Shown here piece by piece: positions 9,547 to 17,524 of a DNA stretch of 64,000 bases (positions are counted from its first letter, which is position 1; the number at the start of each line of letters is the position of its first letter). The notes beneath the pieces are model-generated. The model was not told the origin of the DNA and ran no database searches. It saw only the letters and a list, made by a program, of their open reading frames with translations. The stretch covers positions 4,102 to 68,101 of the forward strand of contig JAZRXL010000075.1 in assembly GCA_045600225.1 (NCBI GenBank), read 5' to 3'. Both the position numbers and the translations under genes were made by a program. The stretch is from UBA1181 sp045600225 (GTDB lineage: Bacteria > Bacteroidota > Bacteroidia > Bacteroidales > Paludibacteraceae).

Positions 9547-10098
9547 AATTATATATAATTGAACAATAAAAATTTCAATTTTCTCTGCAGACTCCCCATC
9601 CTTCCCAAAGAAAACAAAGTCTACCTATTTACATATTTTGCAAAAGTAGAAAAAAAAATAATAATAGGGAAGAATTCTTTCTACTAAGAATTTTAACATT
9701 TTGTCATTTTTTTTTGACTTTTCCCTTCCTTCTTGTTCCCTCTCTCTTTCAATCTGTTTTCTGTTTAATAATATTGCTATATAGTCTCATTATTTATCAA
9801 AAATATGTGCGAATATATTGAATATGTATATTTTTGATAATGCTTCGTGCTATTGTAATTTGTTGTTTTATAGTTGTTTGTATTGTTTTTTACTTGTTTG
9901 TGTGACTTAATAGGGAAGAATGTTTTGAATGTACTGATTTCGAGACTCCTTTCCTACATGTTGACAACGATTGAATCAAAATTTAAGTATAAATAACATT
10001 TATATACCCTTTTTCTAGTCTTTTAATTGTTGTATAGCAAACTCTTTTCTTAATTTTGCATAGTTAATATAACTAAACATTGTTTTAATTTAATTTTT
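9547..10098. other. 552-bp A/T-rich divergent spacer between nifJ and the AsmA-like gene
   Basis: No open reading frame or RNA gene is recognisable. It holds the minus-strand nifJ -7 element (9648-9641), the plus-strand promoter of the AsmA-like gene (10027-10058), and an exact 14-bp direct repeat, TAATAGGGAAGAAT, at 9662-9675 and 9908-9921. The rest is T-rich low-complexity sequence. Confidence 0.6.
10027..10058 (+). promoter_or_regulatory. Promoter of the AsmA-like gene
   Basis: TTG at 10027-10029 or 10030-10032 is followed after 21 or 18 bases by TAATTTTG (10051-10058), the Bacteroidetes -33/-7 pattern. It is the nearest such match upstream of the ATG at 10099. Confidence 0.5.
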
Positions 10099-12948
10099 AT
10101 GAAGGTTTTAAAAGTTGTAGGAATTGTCCTCGTTACTTTCCTTGCTACGTTGTTTGTTTTACCTTATTTTTTCAAGGATAAGGTGAAAGGAATAGTTGAG
10201 TCTGAGGTAAGTTCCTTGTTGAAAGCACAATTGTATTTGGAGGATTTCTCTCTTGGGTTTTACTCTAATTTTCCTAACGCAACAGTTTCTCTGAAAAACT
10301 TTGGTTTGGTAGGTGTTGAACCATTTGAAAACGACACCTTGCTACAAGCCCAGAAGTTGGACGCTGTCATCAATTTGGCAAGTCTCTTCAGAGATTCGTA
10401 TGAAATTTCAAAAGTAGAGGTGGTGAATCCTACAGTAAAAGCTTTGGTTAATGCTGATAGCTTAGCTAACTGGGATATTGTTATTTCTGATTCTGAAGAA
10501 GTTGAAGAAGAAGTAGAGGAAAGTGCTCCTATTAAATTGAACCTTAGTAAGTTTACTGTTGAGAATCTAAATGTTTCTTATCAAAGCACACCTGATAGCA
10601 TGTATGCTGCAATAGAAGGTTTGAACTTGAACTTGAAGGGAGATTTAGACCTTGATCTACAAACATTGGCAAACATTGATAATTTGAAACTCTTGGTAGA
10701 TAAGATTGTTTATGAGGATCAAACATCTTCCAATACAAACTCTACCTTAGAGCAGGTGAGTCTAGATTTCAAAGGAAAGGTGAGCGATGGCGTTTCCAAT
10801 CTTGATTTGGTGTTGAATGTGGATTCTGCATCTGTCAAAATGTCTGGAATCCCTTACTTGTCGAAGGCTAAATTGGCTGCTGACGTAGAAATGCAAGCGG
10901 ATTTGGATAATAATAAATTTACTTTCGGTGATAACTATGTGAAATTGAATGAAATACAGGCTAACTTCGCGGGATTTGTTCAGTTAATAGATTCTACGGC
11001 AATGGATATGGATCTTACGATTAACACTCCTTCTATTGATTTCAAACAGATCTTGTCTTTGATTCCTGCCATTTATGCAAAGAACTTTGAATCTATTAAG
11101 ACCTCTGGTAATATTTCATTGAATGCCATTGCAAAAGGTCGTATGCAAGGTGATACGTTGCCGATGATTGATGCAGGTTTGGAAGTGAAAGACGCAATGT
11201 TTAAATACCCTGATTTGCCAAGTTCAATGAATGGAATTAATGTTAGTGCTAAAATAACCAATCCTGGTGGTAATGTTGATTTGACAGAGGTTAAGGTCCC
11301 TACTTTGAAGTTTGTGATGGCTGGCAATCCGTTCTCTATGACATTAGGTTTGAAAACACCGGTTTCTGATCCTGATTTCTCTGTTTCTGCAAATGGAGTG
11401 GTTAATTTAGGAAAGATTTCGGAAGTTATCTATTTGGAGGATATGAACTTAAATGGAGTCTTGAATGCAGCTTTGAAGGCTCAAGGTAAGATGTCGTATG
11501 TAGACAAGGAGAGATATGAGCTATTCCAAATTGATGGTGATTTGAAATTGAGTGACTTCGTGATGAATACAAAATCACTTGAATATCCTGTTAAGATTAA
11601 CGATGCGAATTTAGGTTTTACTTCACAAAATGTGGATATGTCTGCTAATGTGTTGATTGGAAAGAGTGACTTGTCGTTGGTAGGTAAGTTGCAAAACTTC
11701 ATTCAATATGTAGTTAGAGGAGAGTCGATTAAAGGTAACTTGGTCGTTAAATCTAAATTGATTGATGTGAATGAGTTGTTGGGTACTTCCGAAGATGTGG
11801 AAGAAGAGGAGACTCCTGCTGCCGCATCATCTTCATCTGTTGCGATTCCGGACAATATCGATTTCGCAATGAGTGTAGGCGTGGATGAGTTGAAGTATGG
11901 TGCAGTGAAGTTGAGTGCATTAAAAGGAAATGTAAATGTGAAGGATGCCGTGGCAAAGATCCAATCGTTGACAGCCAATACGATGGGGGGTGTGGTTTCT
12001 GTTGTTGGAAAGTATGACACGAAAGATTCTTTGAATCCTAATGTGGATGTTAATCTAAATGTGAATAACATGAACATCAGTGAGGTGTTTACTAAGGTAA
12101 AGACTGCACACAAGTTGGTTCCGTTGTTCTCCGATGCAGAGGGTAGTTTCTCTATGAATATGGATTTCGCATCTAAGATGGATGCTACATTATCTCCTGT
12201 GATGAACTCAATCAATGCGATAGGTAAATTTAAGACCCAAGAGATCGGATTGAAAAATACAGAGGTGTTTAGCAAGGTGGCCGACAAAATACAATTGGAT
12301 GCCTTGAAGAATCCTAAATTGAAGAATTTGAATATTAGTTTTGTTATTAAGGATGGTCGTTTGTATGCCGATCCATTCCAGACTGCTATCTCAGCAGCAA
12401 TGTTGAATCTATCAGGATCATCAGGATTGGATCAGACGTTGGATTATAAAGCAAACATTACATTGCCAAAGAATTTGTCATCCGCAGTTAATCTAGCATT
12501 TGATGTCTTGATTGGTGGTACATTTAAACAACCTAAGCTCTCATTTAGTGCTGCATCAATGTTGGAAGAGGTGAAGGAGAAGGTGACTGAAAAGATTGAT
12601 GAGGCCAAACAAAAGGCGATTGCGGCAGCAATGGAGCAGAAGGAGAAGCTAATAGCAGTTGCTAAGGGCAAGAAAGATGAGTTGGTCGTTATCGCACAAA
12701 AATCTGGAGATAAGTTGATTGCAGAAGCTCAGAAACAATCGGATGAGATGCAAGCAAAAGCAGCTAATCCATTAGGAAAGGCTGCGGCTAAAAAGACAGG
12801 CGATGCATTGGTGGCAAAAGCTAAATCGAATGCAGCTAAGTTGGTAAACGAGGCAGAAACCAAGGGTAATGCATTGGTTACCGAAGCAGAAAAGCAGGGC
12901 GATAATTTAATTATGAAAGCTGAGACTGCTGGACCTGATAAGAAGTAA
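10099..12948 (+). CDS. AsmA-family envelope protein with a C-terminal 11-residue-repeat helix
   Basis: This 949-residue protein has one N-terminal membrane segment (about 5-26) and then a long beta-rich repetitive region with AsmA features (LEDFSLGFYSNFPNATVSLKNFGL near 46-70; AsmA C-terminal-like repeats about 590-815). AsmA relatives are inner-membrane-anchored periplasmic proteins that bridge the envelope and are implicated in lipid transport or outer-membrane assembly. An acidic stretch (about 134-141) and an Ala/Ser-rich linker (near 575) interrupt it. Residues about 823-945 form a Lys/Glu/Ala-rich amphipathic helix in blocks of eleven, such as AETKGNALVTE then AEKQGDNLIMK, unusual for the family. 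The role is inferred from the family. Confidence 0.8.
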   Translation: MKVLKVVGIVLVTFLATLFVLPYFFKDKVKGIVESEVSSLLKAQLYLEDFSLGFYSNFPNATVSLKNFGLVGVEPFENDTLLQAQKLDAVINLASLFRDSYEISKVEVVNPTVKALVNADSLANWDIVISDSEEVEEEVEESAPIKLNLSKFTVENLNVSYQSTPDSMYAAIEGLNLNLKGDLDLDLQTLANIDNLKLLVDKIVYEDQTSSNTNSTLEQVSLDFKGKVSDGVSNLDLVLNVDSASVKMSGIPYLSKAKLAADVEMQADLDNNKFTFGDNYVKLNEIQANFAGFVQLIDSTAMDMDLTINTPSIDFKQILSLIPAIYAKNFESIKTSGNISLNAIAKGRMQGDTLPMIDAGLEVKDAMFKYPDLPSSMNGINVSAKITNPGGNVDLTEVKVPTLKFVMAGNPFSMTLGLKTPVSDPDFSVSANGVVNLGKISEVIYLEDMNLNGVLNAALKAQGKMSYVDKERYELFQIDGDLKLSDFVMNTKSLEYPVKINDANLGFTSQNVDMSANVLIGKSDLSLVGKLQNFIQYVVRGESIKGNLVVKSKLIDVNELLGTSEDVEEEETPAAASSSSVAIPDNIDFAMSVGVDELKYGAVKLSALKGNVNVKDAVAKIQSLTANTMGGVVSVVGKYDTKDSLNPNVDVNLNVNNMNISEVFTKVKTAHKLVPLFSDAEGSFSMNMDFASKMDATLSPVMNSINAIGKFKTQEIGLKNTEVFSKVADKIQLDALKNPKLKNLNISFVIKDGRLYADPFQTAISAAMLNLSGSSGLDQTLDYKANITLPKNLSSAVNLAFDVLIGGTFKQPKLSFSAASMLEEVKEKVTEKIDEAKQKAIAAAMEQKEKLIAVAKGKKDELVVIAQKSGDKLIAEAQKQSDEMQAKAANPLGKAAAKKTGDALVAKAKSNAAKLVNEAETKGNALVTEAEKQGDNLIMKAETAGPDKK

Positions 12949-12985
12949 AAGCTTCTATCAATAATAAAGAGCAAAAAAATTATAG

Positions 12986-13024
12986 TATCTTTGCAGAGTC
13001 GGTCAAGTGGCCGACTCTTTTTTA
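12986..13024 (+). terminator. Terminator of the AsmA-like gene overlapping the promoter of the next gene
   Basis: An 8-bp stem (12995-13002 with 13011-13018) is followed by a run of seven T, a normal intrinsic terminator for the gene ending at 12948. Immediately before it lies TATCTTTG (12986-12993), an exact -7 promoter element; its start of transcription would fall near 13000, inside the hairpin. The stretch therefore seems to be both terminator and promoter. Confidence 0.65.
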
Positions 13025-13037
13025 TTTGAATAGATAT

Positions 13038-13883
13038 ATGAATATAGGTAAGATTAACAAGATGATAGTCGACTCCGTAGAGGAGAAAGGTATCTATGTG
13101 CGCAACGAAGAAAACGAAAGACTATTTGTTGCGGAGAGAAATGTGAAAGGATCACCAATGGAGGGCGATGAAGTATCTGTCTTTATTTATACAGATGCAA
13201 AGAGCGAACCAGTTGCAACATTGTTTATTCCGTATGCTGTCGATGGAGAATTCGATTTTATGACAGTTAAAAAGGTGATGCCAGCAGGTGCCTTGTTGGA
13301 TTGGGGTATCGAAAGGGATCTGTTTTTGCCAAGTAGGGAACAAACCGCTAAGTTGAGAGAGGGAAAATCATATTTGGTACATGTGCATTATGACGAGAAT
13401 ACAAATCAGATTGTTGCCTCTATGCATTTGGACGATTATATGTCGACCGAGTTCCCTCCTTATAAGATGAACGATGAGGTAGATTTGTTGGTTACGAAGG
13501 AGACTGATTTGGGCTATACTGTAATTGTGGACGACAAGTATTGGGGATTGATATACCATAGTGAAATCTTTGAAAAGGTGGATTTTGCTATGAGAACCAT
13601 TGGTTATGTGAAAAATGTGAGAGAGGATGGAAAAATAGATGTTGCTTTGCAAAAACAAGGATATGAGGTGGTTGAAGAGTTGAGCGAGCAGATTGTAGAA
13701 GCATTGCAGAGAGAAGGTGGATTTTTGCCATTCAATGACAAGACGGAATCGGATTTGATCTATAACAAGTTCGGATGCAGCAAGAAGAGTTTCAAAAAGA
13801 CGATTGGTACATTGTATCGAGAACGAGTTATTATGATAGAGGAGAATGGAATCCGATTGCAGAGAAGTAATAAGAAGAGATAA
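13038..13883 (+). CDS. cvfB: CvfB-like S1-domain RNA-binding protein
   Basis: The 281-residue protein resembles the CvfB/YitL family, with tandem S1-like beta-barrels (about 1-65, 70-130, 140-210) and a C-terminal winged helix (about 215-281). Family features are the opening MNIGKINKMIVDS, the segment LDWGIERDLFLP and the repeat WGLIYHSEIF. CvfB proteins bind RNA and affect virulence-gene expression in staphylococci; the role in Bacteroidota is not known. An upstream TTG at 13026 in the same frame is possible, but the ATG at 13038 gives the N-terminus usual for the family. It is transcribed from the -7 element at 12986-12993. Confidence 0.8.
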   Translation: MNIGKINKMIVDSVEEKGIYVRNEENERLFVAERNVKGSPMEGDEVSVFIYTDAKSEPVATLFIPYAVDGEFDFMTVKKVMPAGALLDWGIERDLFLPSREQTAKLREGKSYLVHVHYDENTNQIVASMHLDDYMSTEFPPYKMNDEVDLLVTKETDLGYTVIVDDKYWGLIYHSEIFEKVDFAMRTIGYVKNVREDGKIDVALQKQGYEVVEELSEQIVEALQREGGFLPFNDKTESDLIYNKFGCSKKSFKKTIGTLYRERVIMIEENGIRLQRSNKKR

Positions 13884-13941
13884 TCGAAAAGATTTCAAAT
13901 AGATAGATTAATTGAATAAGACACCAATATTAATTTTATAG

Positions 13942-13971
13942 TTGTTGTTTTGTAAATTTTATTTATCTTTG
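13942..13971 (+). promoter_or_regulatory. Promoter of the trigger factor gene
   Basis: TTG (13942-13944) and TATCTTTG (13964-13971) are separated by 19 bases, which matches the Bacteroidetes promoter consensus. The ATG follows at 14002. Confidence 0.65.
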
Positions 13972-14001
13972 CACGAAAAATAAAAATAATATTACCAAGA
14001 G

Positions 14002-15360
14002 ATGAATATTGAAAGAAAGAACATTGACGCTGTCAATGCTGTGATTAAGTTACAAATCGTTAAAAGCGATTATCAAGAAGCGGTAGATAATACACTCCGT
14101 ACTTACAAGAAGAAGGCAAATGTGCCAGGTTTCCGTCCAGGTCAAGTGCCAGCAGGTATGATTAAGAAGATGTTTGGTAAGGCTGCAATGGCAGATGAGA
14201 TCAATAAGATTATCTCTGAGGCATTGTACAATTACATCAAAGACAATAATATCCAAATTTTGGGAGAGCCTCTTCCAAACACAACAGAGCAACAGGCAAT
14301 CGATTTCGATCATCAAGAGGATTTCGAGTTTGTTTTCGATATCGCAGTTGCTCCAGAGTTCAAGGTTGAATTGAACAACAAGATTTCTGCACCTTACTAC
14401 GAGATCGCTATCGACGATAAGATGACAGAAAACGCGGTTAAGTCTTATACTTCAACTTATGGTTCATACGATCAAGTTGATACAGTAGAAGAGGGCGATG
14501 TTGTTAAGGGAGAGTTGGTTGAGATGCGCACTAAGACAAAGGCAAAGGAAGATGGTATTGTTGTTGAGGAGACTGTTCTTTGTCCTAAGTATATGAAAGA
14601 TGCTGATCAAAAGGCGTTGATCGTAGGTGCAAAAGCTGGTTCTTCTGTAACATTCAATCCTAAGAAGGCATATGAGAATGAAGCTGAGATCGCTTCTTTG
14701 TTGAAGATTAAGAAGGAAGAAGTTGCTGAGATGACTTCTGATTTCAAATTCACAATCAAGGAAATCACTCGTTTCAAAGAGGCTGAATTGAACCAAGAGT
14801 TGTTCGACAAGGCTTTGGGAGAAGGTGTTGTTAAGAGCGAGGCTGAGTTCAAGCAAAAGTTGAACGATGATATGAAGAGCACTTTGGAGCACGATTCGGA
14901 CTTCAGATTGTTGATTGATGCTAAGGATGTTCTTTTGAAGAGCATGGAAGGTTTGGCATTCCCTGATACATTCTTGAAGCGTTGGGTACTTCAAACTAAC
15001 GATAAGATGACAGAAGCTCAAGTTGAGGAGCAATATCCATCAATGTTGGAAGATTTGAAATGGCACTTGGTTAAAGAGCAAATCGCTAAGAACAATGAAA
15101 TTAAGATTGAAGAAGGTGATTTGATTTCTTTCGCAAAGAGAGTTGCTCAAGCACAATTCGCTCAATACAATATGTCTAAGGTTCCTGAAGATATCTTGGA
15201 GAACTACGCTAAAGAGATGATGAAGAACAAGGAGCAAGTTAACAGAATGGTTGATCAAGTGATGGATGAGAAGGTTATGGCTGTCGTTAAGTCTTCTATC
15301 AAGTTGGAAAAGAAAACTGTTTCTTTGGACGAATTCAACAAATTGTTTGAGAATAAGTAA
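14002..15360 (+). CDS. tig: Trigger factor, ribosome-bound chaperone
   Basis: This 452-residue protein has the N-terminal ribosome-binding domain with the signature PGFRPGQVP (near 41-50) and the long helical C-terminal arms of trigger factor. The middle region (about 150-255) corresponds to the peptidyl-prolyl isomerase domain but is divergent, as usual in Bacteroidota. It holds nascent chains at the ribosome exit tunnel. It lies directly before clpP and clpX, the widely conserved tig-clpP-clpX order, but a strong terminator (15383-15413) separates it from them. The ATG at 14002 gives the expected start (MNIERKNID). Confidence 0.95.
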   Translation: MNIERKNIDAVNAVIKLQIVKSDYQEAVDNTLRTYKKKANVPGFRPGQVPAGMIKKMFGKAAMADEINKIISEALYNYIKDNNIQILGEPLPNTTEQQAIDFDHQEDFEFVFDIAVAPEFKVELNNKISAPYYEIAIDDKMTENAVKSYTSTYGSYDQVDTVEEGDVVKGELVEMRTKTKAKEDGIVVEETVLCPKYMKDADQKALIVGAKAGSSVTFNPKKAYENEAEIASLLKIKKEEVAEMTSDFKFTIKEITRFKEAELNQELFDKALGEGVVKSEAEFKQKLNDDMKSTLEHDSDFRLLIDAKDVLLKSMEGLAFPDTFLKRWVLQTNDKMTEAQVEEQYPSMLEDLKWHLVKEQIAKNNEIKIEEGDLISFAKRVAQAQFAQYNMSKVPEDILENYAKEMMKNKEQVNRMVDQVMDEKVMAVVKSSIKLEKKTVSLDEFNKLFENK

Positions 15361-15382
15361 TCGATAGATTAGTTATATATTG

Positions 15383-15416
15383 AAAAAGTCCCGAAATTTT
15401 TTCGGGACTTTTTTTA
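15383..15416 (+). terminator. Terminator of tig
   Basis: A perfect 13-bp stem (15383-15395 with 15401-15413) with a 5-base loop is followed by a T-tract. It is a strong intrinsic terminator. Confidence 0.9.
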
Positions 15417-15491
15417 TTTCTCTTTTGGTATTAAAAAACTTTTACTAACTTTACTCAAATTTAGATTGTTAATTGAAGAAATTTATACAAG

Positions 15492-16166
15492 ATGAAAAAC
15501 GACTTTAGAAATTTTGCAGTAGGACATTTGGGAATGAATGGTTTGGCATTAGATCAGTATTCTTCGTACGTATCTGCTAATTATATATCTCCAAGTATTT
15601 TGGAAGAGAGACAATTGAATGTTACACAGATGGATGTGTTCTCAAGATTAATGATGGATAGAATTATTTTCTTGGGTACGCAGATTGATGATTATACAGC
15701 TAATGTAATTCAAGCACAGTTGTTATACTTGGATTCGGCAGATCCTGGAAAGGATATTTCAATCTATTTGAATAGTCCTGGAGGTTCTGTATATGCAGGT
15801 TTGGGTATTTACGACACTATGCAATATATAGGTTGTGATGTGGCAACTATCTGTACTGGTATGGCTGCATCTATGGCTGCTGTATTATTGGTTGCAGGTA
15901 CGAAAGGAAAGAGATCTGCATTGCCTCATGGTAGAGTTATGATTCACCAACCAATGGGTGGAGCACAAGGTCAAGCCTCTGATATTGAGATTACAGCGCG
16001 TGAAATCCAAAAGTTGAAGCAAGAGTTGTATACAATTATTGCAGATCATTCAGGAAATCCTTTTGAGAGAATAGAGAAGGATTCAGATCGCGATTATTGG
16101 ATGATTGCTCAAGAGGCAAAGGAGTATGGTATGATAGACGAAGTCTTGGTAAGAAATAAAAAATAA
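15492..16166 (+). CDS. clpP: ATP-dependent Clp protease proteolytic subunit
   Basis: This 224-residue serine peptidase forms the barrel of the Clp protease. The catalytic triad is visible: Ser127 in GMAASMAA, His152 in MIHQP and Asp201 in SDRDYW. The handle-region segment YLNSPGGSV (92-100) is intact. The length is normal for Bacteroidota. The stop codon lies 8 bases before clpX, so the two are co-transcribed. No clear two-box promoter was found upstream. Confidence 0.97.
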   Translation: MKNDFRNFAVGHLGMNGLALDQYSSYVSANYISPSILEERQLNVTQMDVFSRLMMDRIIFLGTQIDDYTANVIQAQLLYLDSADPGKDISIYLNSPGGSVYAGLGIYDTMQYIGCDVATICTGMAASMAAVLLVAGTKGKRSALPHGRVMIHQPMGGAQGQASDIEITAREIQKLKQELYTIIADHSGNPFERIEKDSDRDYWMIAQEAKEYGMIDEVLVRNKK

Positions 16167-16174
16167 TATTAAGT

Positions 16175-17401
16175 ATGCCAAGATCAGAAGAGAGGTGTAG
16201 TTTTTGTGGACGCCCATCGAAAGAGGTGCGAATGCTTATGGCAGGTTTGGGTGGAGCCCATATCTGTGATGAGTGTGCAGAACAAGCCAATACCATCGTA
16301 AAAGAGAATTTGAAGTTCCAAGCAAGTAAAGGTTTGGAATTGACAGAAGTCCCTAAACCCATTGAGATTAGGACTTTCTTAGATCAATATGTCATTGGAC
16401 AAGAGAATGCAAAGAAGACGTTGTCTGTTGCCGTTTATAACCATTATAAGCGATTGATGCAGAAGATGGATGATGATGTGGAGATCGAAAAGTCGAACAT
16501 TATCATGGTGGGTGCAACGGGAACAGGTAAAACATTGTTGGCTAAGACAGTTGCAAGATTGTTGAAGGTGCCGTTTGCCATAGTGGATGCAACCGTATTG
16601 ACAGAAGCTGGATATGTAGGAGAAGATATTGAAAGTATCTTAACTCGATTGTTGCAAGCAGCTGATTATGATGTTGAAAAGGCACAAAGAGGTATTGTCT
16701 TTATTGATGAGATTGATAAGATTGCTCGAAAAGGAGACAATCCTTCCATTACAAGAGATGTGAGTGGAGAGGGTGTTCAACAAGGTTTGTTGAAGTTGTT
16801 GGAAGGCTCGATTGTGAATGTGCCGCCACAAGGTGGAAGAAAGCATCCAGACCAGAAGATGATTGCTGTTGATACAAAGAATATTCTTTTTATTTGTGGA
16901 GGTGCATTTGATGGAATAGAGCAGAGAATAGCCCATCGTTTGAATACGAAAGTGATGGGATATGCAGCCTCAAAGTTGCAGACAACTGTTGACATGAACA
17001 ATTTGATGCAGTATATTACACCAAGAGATCTGAAGTCGTTTGGTTTGATACCGGAGATTATTGGTCGTCTTCCTTTGTTGTGTTATTTGGAACAATTGGA
17101 TCGTACTGCGTTAAGGAATATATTGACAGAACCGAAGAACTCCATTATTAAACAGTATGTGAAGATGTTTAAGATGGATAAGGTCACCTTGAAGTTTGAA
17201 GATGAAGTTTTGGATTATATTGTAGATACTGCATTAGAGTTCAAATTAGGAGCACGCGGACTTCGTTCGATAGTGGAGAGCATTATGTTGGATATAATGT
17301 ATGAGACTCCGTCTTCTGATACTAAGAAGGTTGCAATTACTCTTGATTACGCCAAGGAGAAGTTGAAAAATACGAATTGGGACCGTATGAAAGAGGCCTA
17401 A
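16175..17401 (+). CDS. clpX: Clp protease ATP-binding unfoldase
   Basis: The 408-residue AAA+ protein unfolds substrates for ClpP. It starts with the ClpX zinc-binding domain (Cys8, Cys11, Cys31, Cys34). Walker A is GATGTGKT and Walker B is VFIDEIDKIA, followed by the pore-loop and sensor region GVQQGLLKLLEG and the C-terminal ClpB-D2-like small domain (LGARGLRSI). The gene follows clpP with an 8-base gap in one operon. Confidence 0.97.
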   Translation: MPRSEERCSFCGRPSKEVRMLMAGLGGAHICDECAEQANTIVKENLKFQASKGLELTEVPKPIEIRTFLDQYVIGQENAKKTLSVAVYNHYKRLMQKMDDDVEIEKSNIIMVGATGTGKTLLAKTVARLLKVPFAIVDATVLTEAGYVGEDIESILTRLLQAADYDVEKAQRGIVFIDEIDKIARKGDNPSITRDVSGEGVQQGLLKLLEGSIVNVPPQGGRKHPDQKMIAVDTKNILFICGGAFDGIEQRIAHRLNTKVMGYAASKLQTTVDMNNLMQYITPRDLKSFGLIPEIIGRLPLLCYLEQLDRTALRNILTEPKNSIIKQYVKMFKMDKVTLKFEDEVLDYIVDTALEFKLGARGLRSIVESIMLDIMYETPSSDTKKVAITLDYAKEKLKNTNWDRMKEA

Positions 17402-17443
17402 CTGAGGTCCTAAATTTTTTTAGAAATTTATGAGGATTATATA

Positions 17444-17473
17444 TTGTTTTTAAGAAATCAGTATATATATTTG
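17444..17473 (+). promoter_or_regulatory. Promoter of recQ
   Basis: TTG (17444-17446) and TATATTTG (17466-17473) are separated by 19 bases. A second -7-like TAATTTTG lies at 17488-17495. Transcription from the first would start near 17480, just before the ATG chosen for recQ. Confidence 0.5.
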
Positions 17474-17524
17474 TTATAAAGTTTTTCTAATTTTGTTTTG
17501 AGCAGAGTTTTACAGATTTTGTTT

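Noticed and set aside
17408..17432. Terminator between clpX and recQ
   Set aside because: The only inverted repeat (TAAATTT with AAATTTA) is made of A/T pairs and has no U-run after it, so it is too weak to call.
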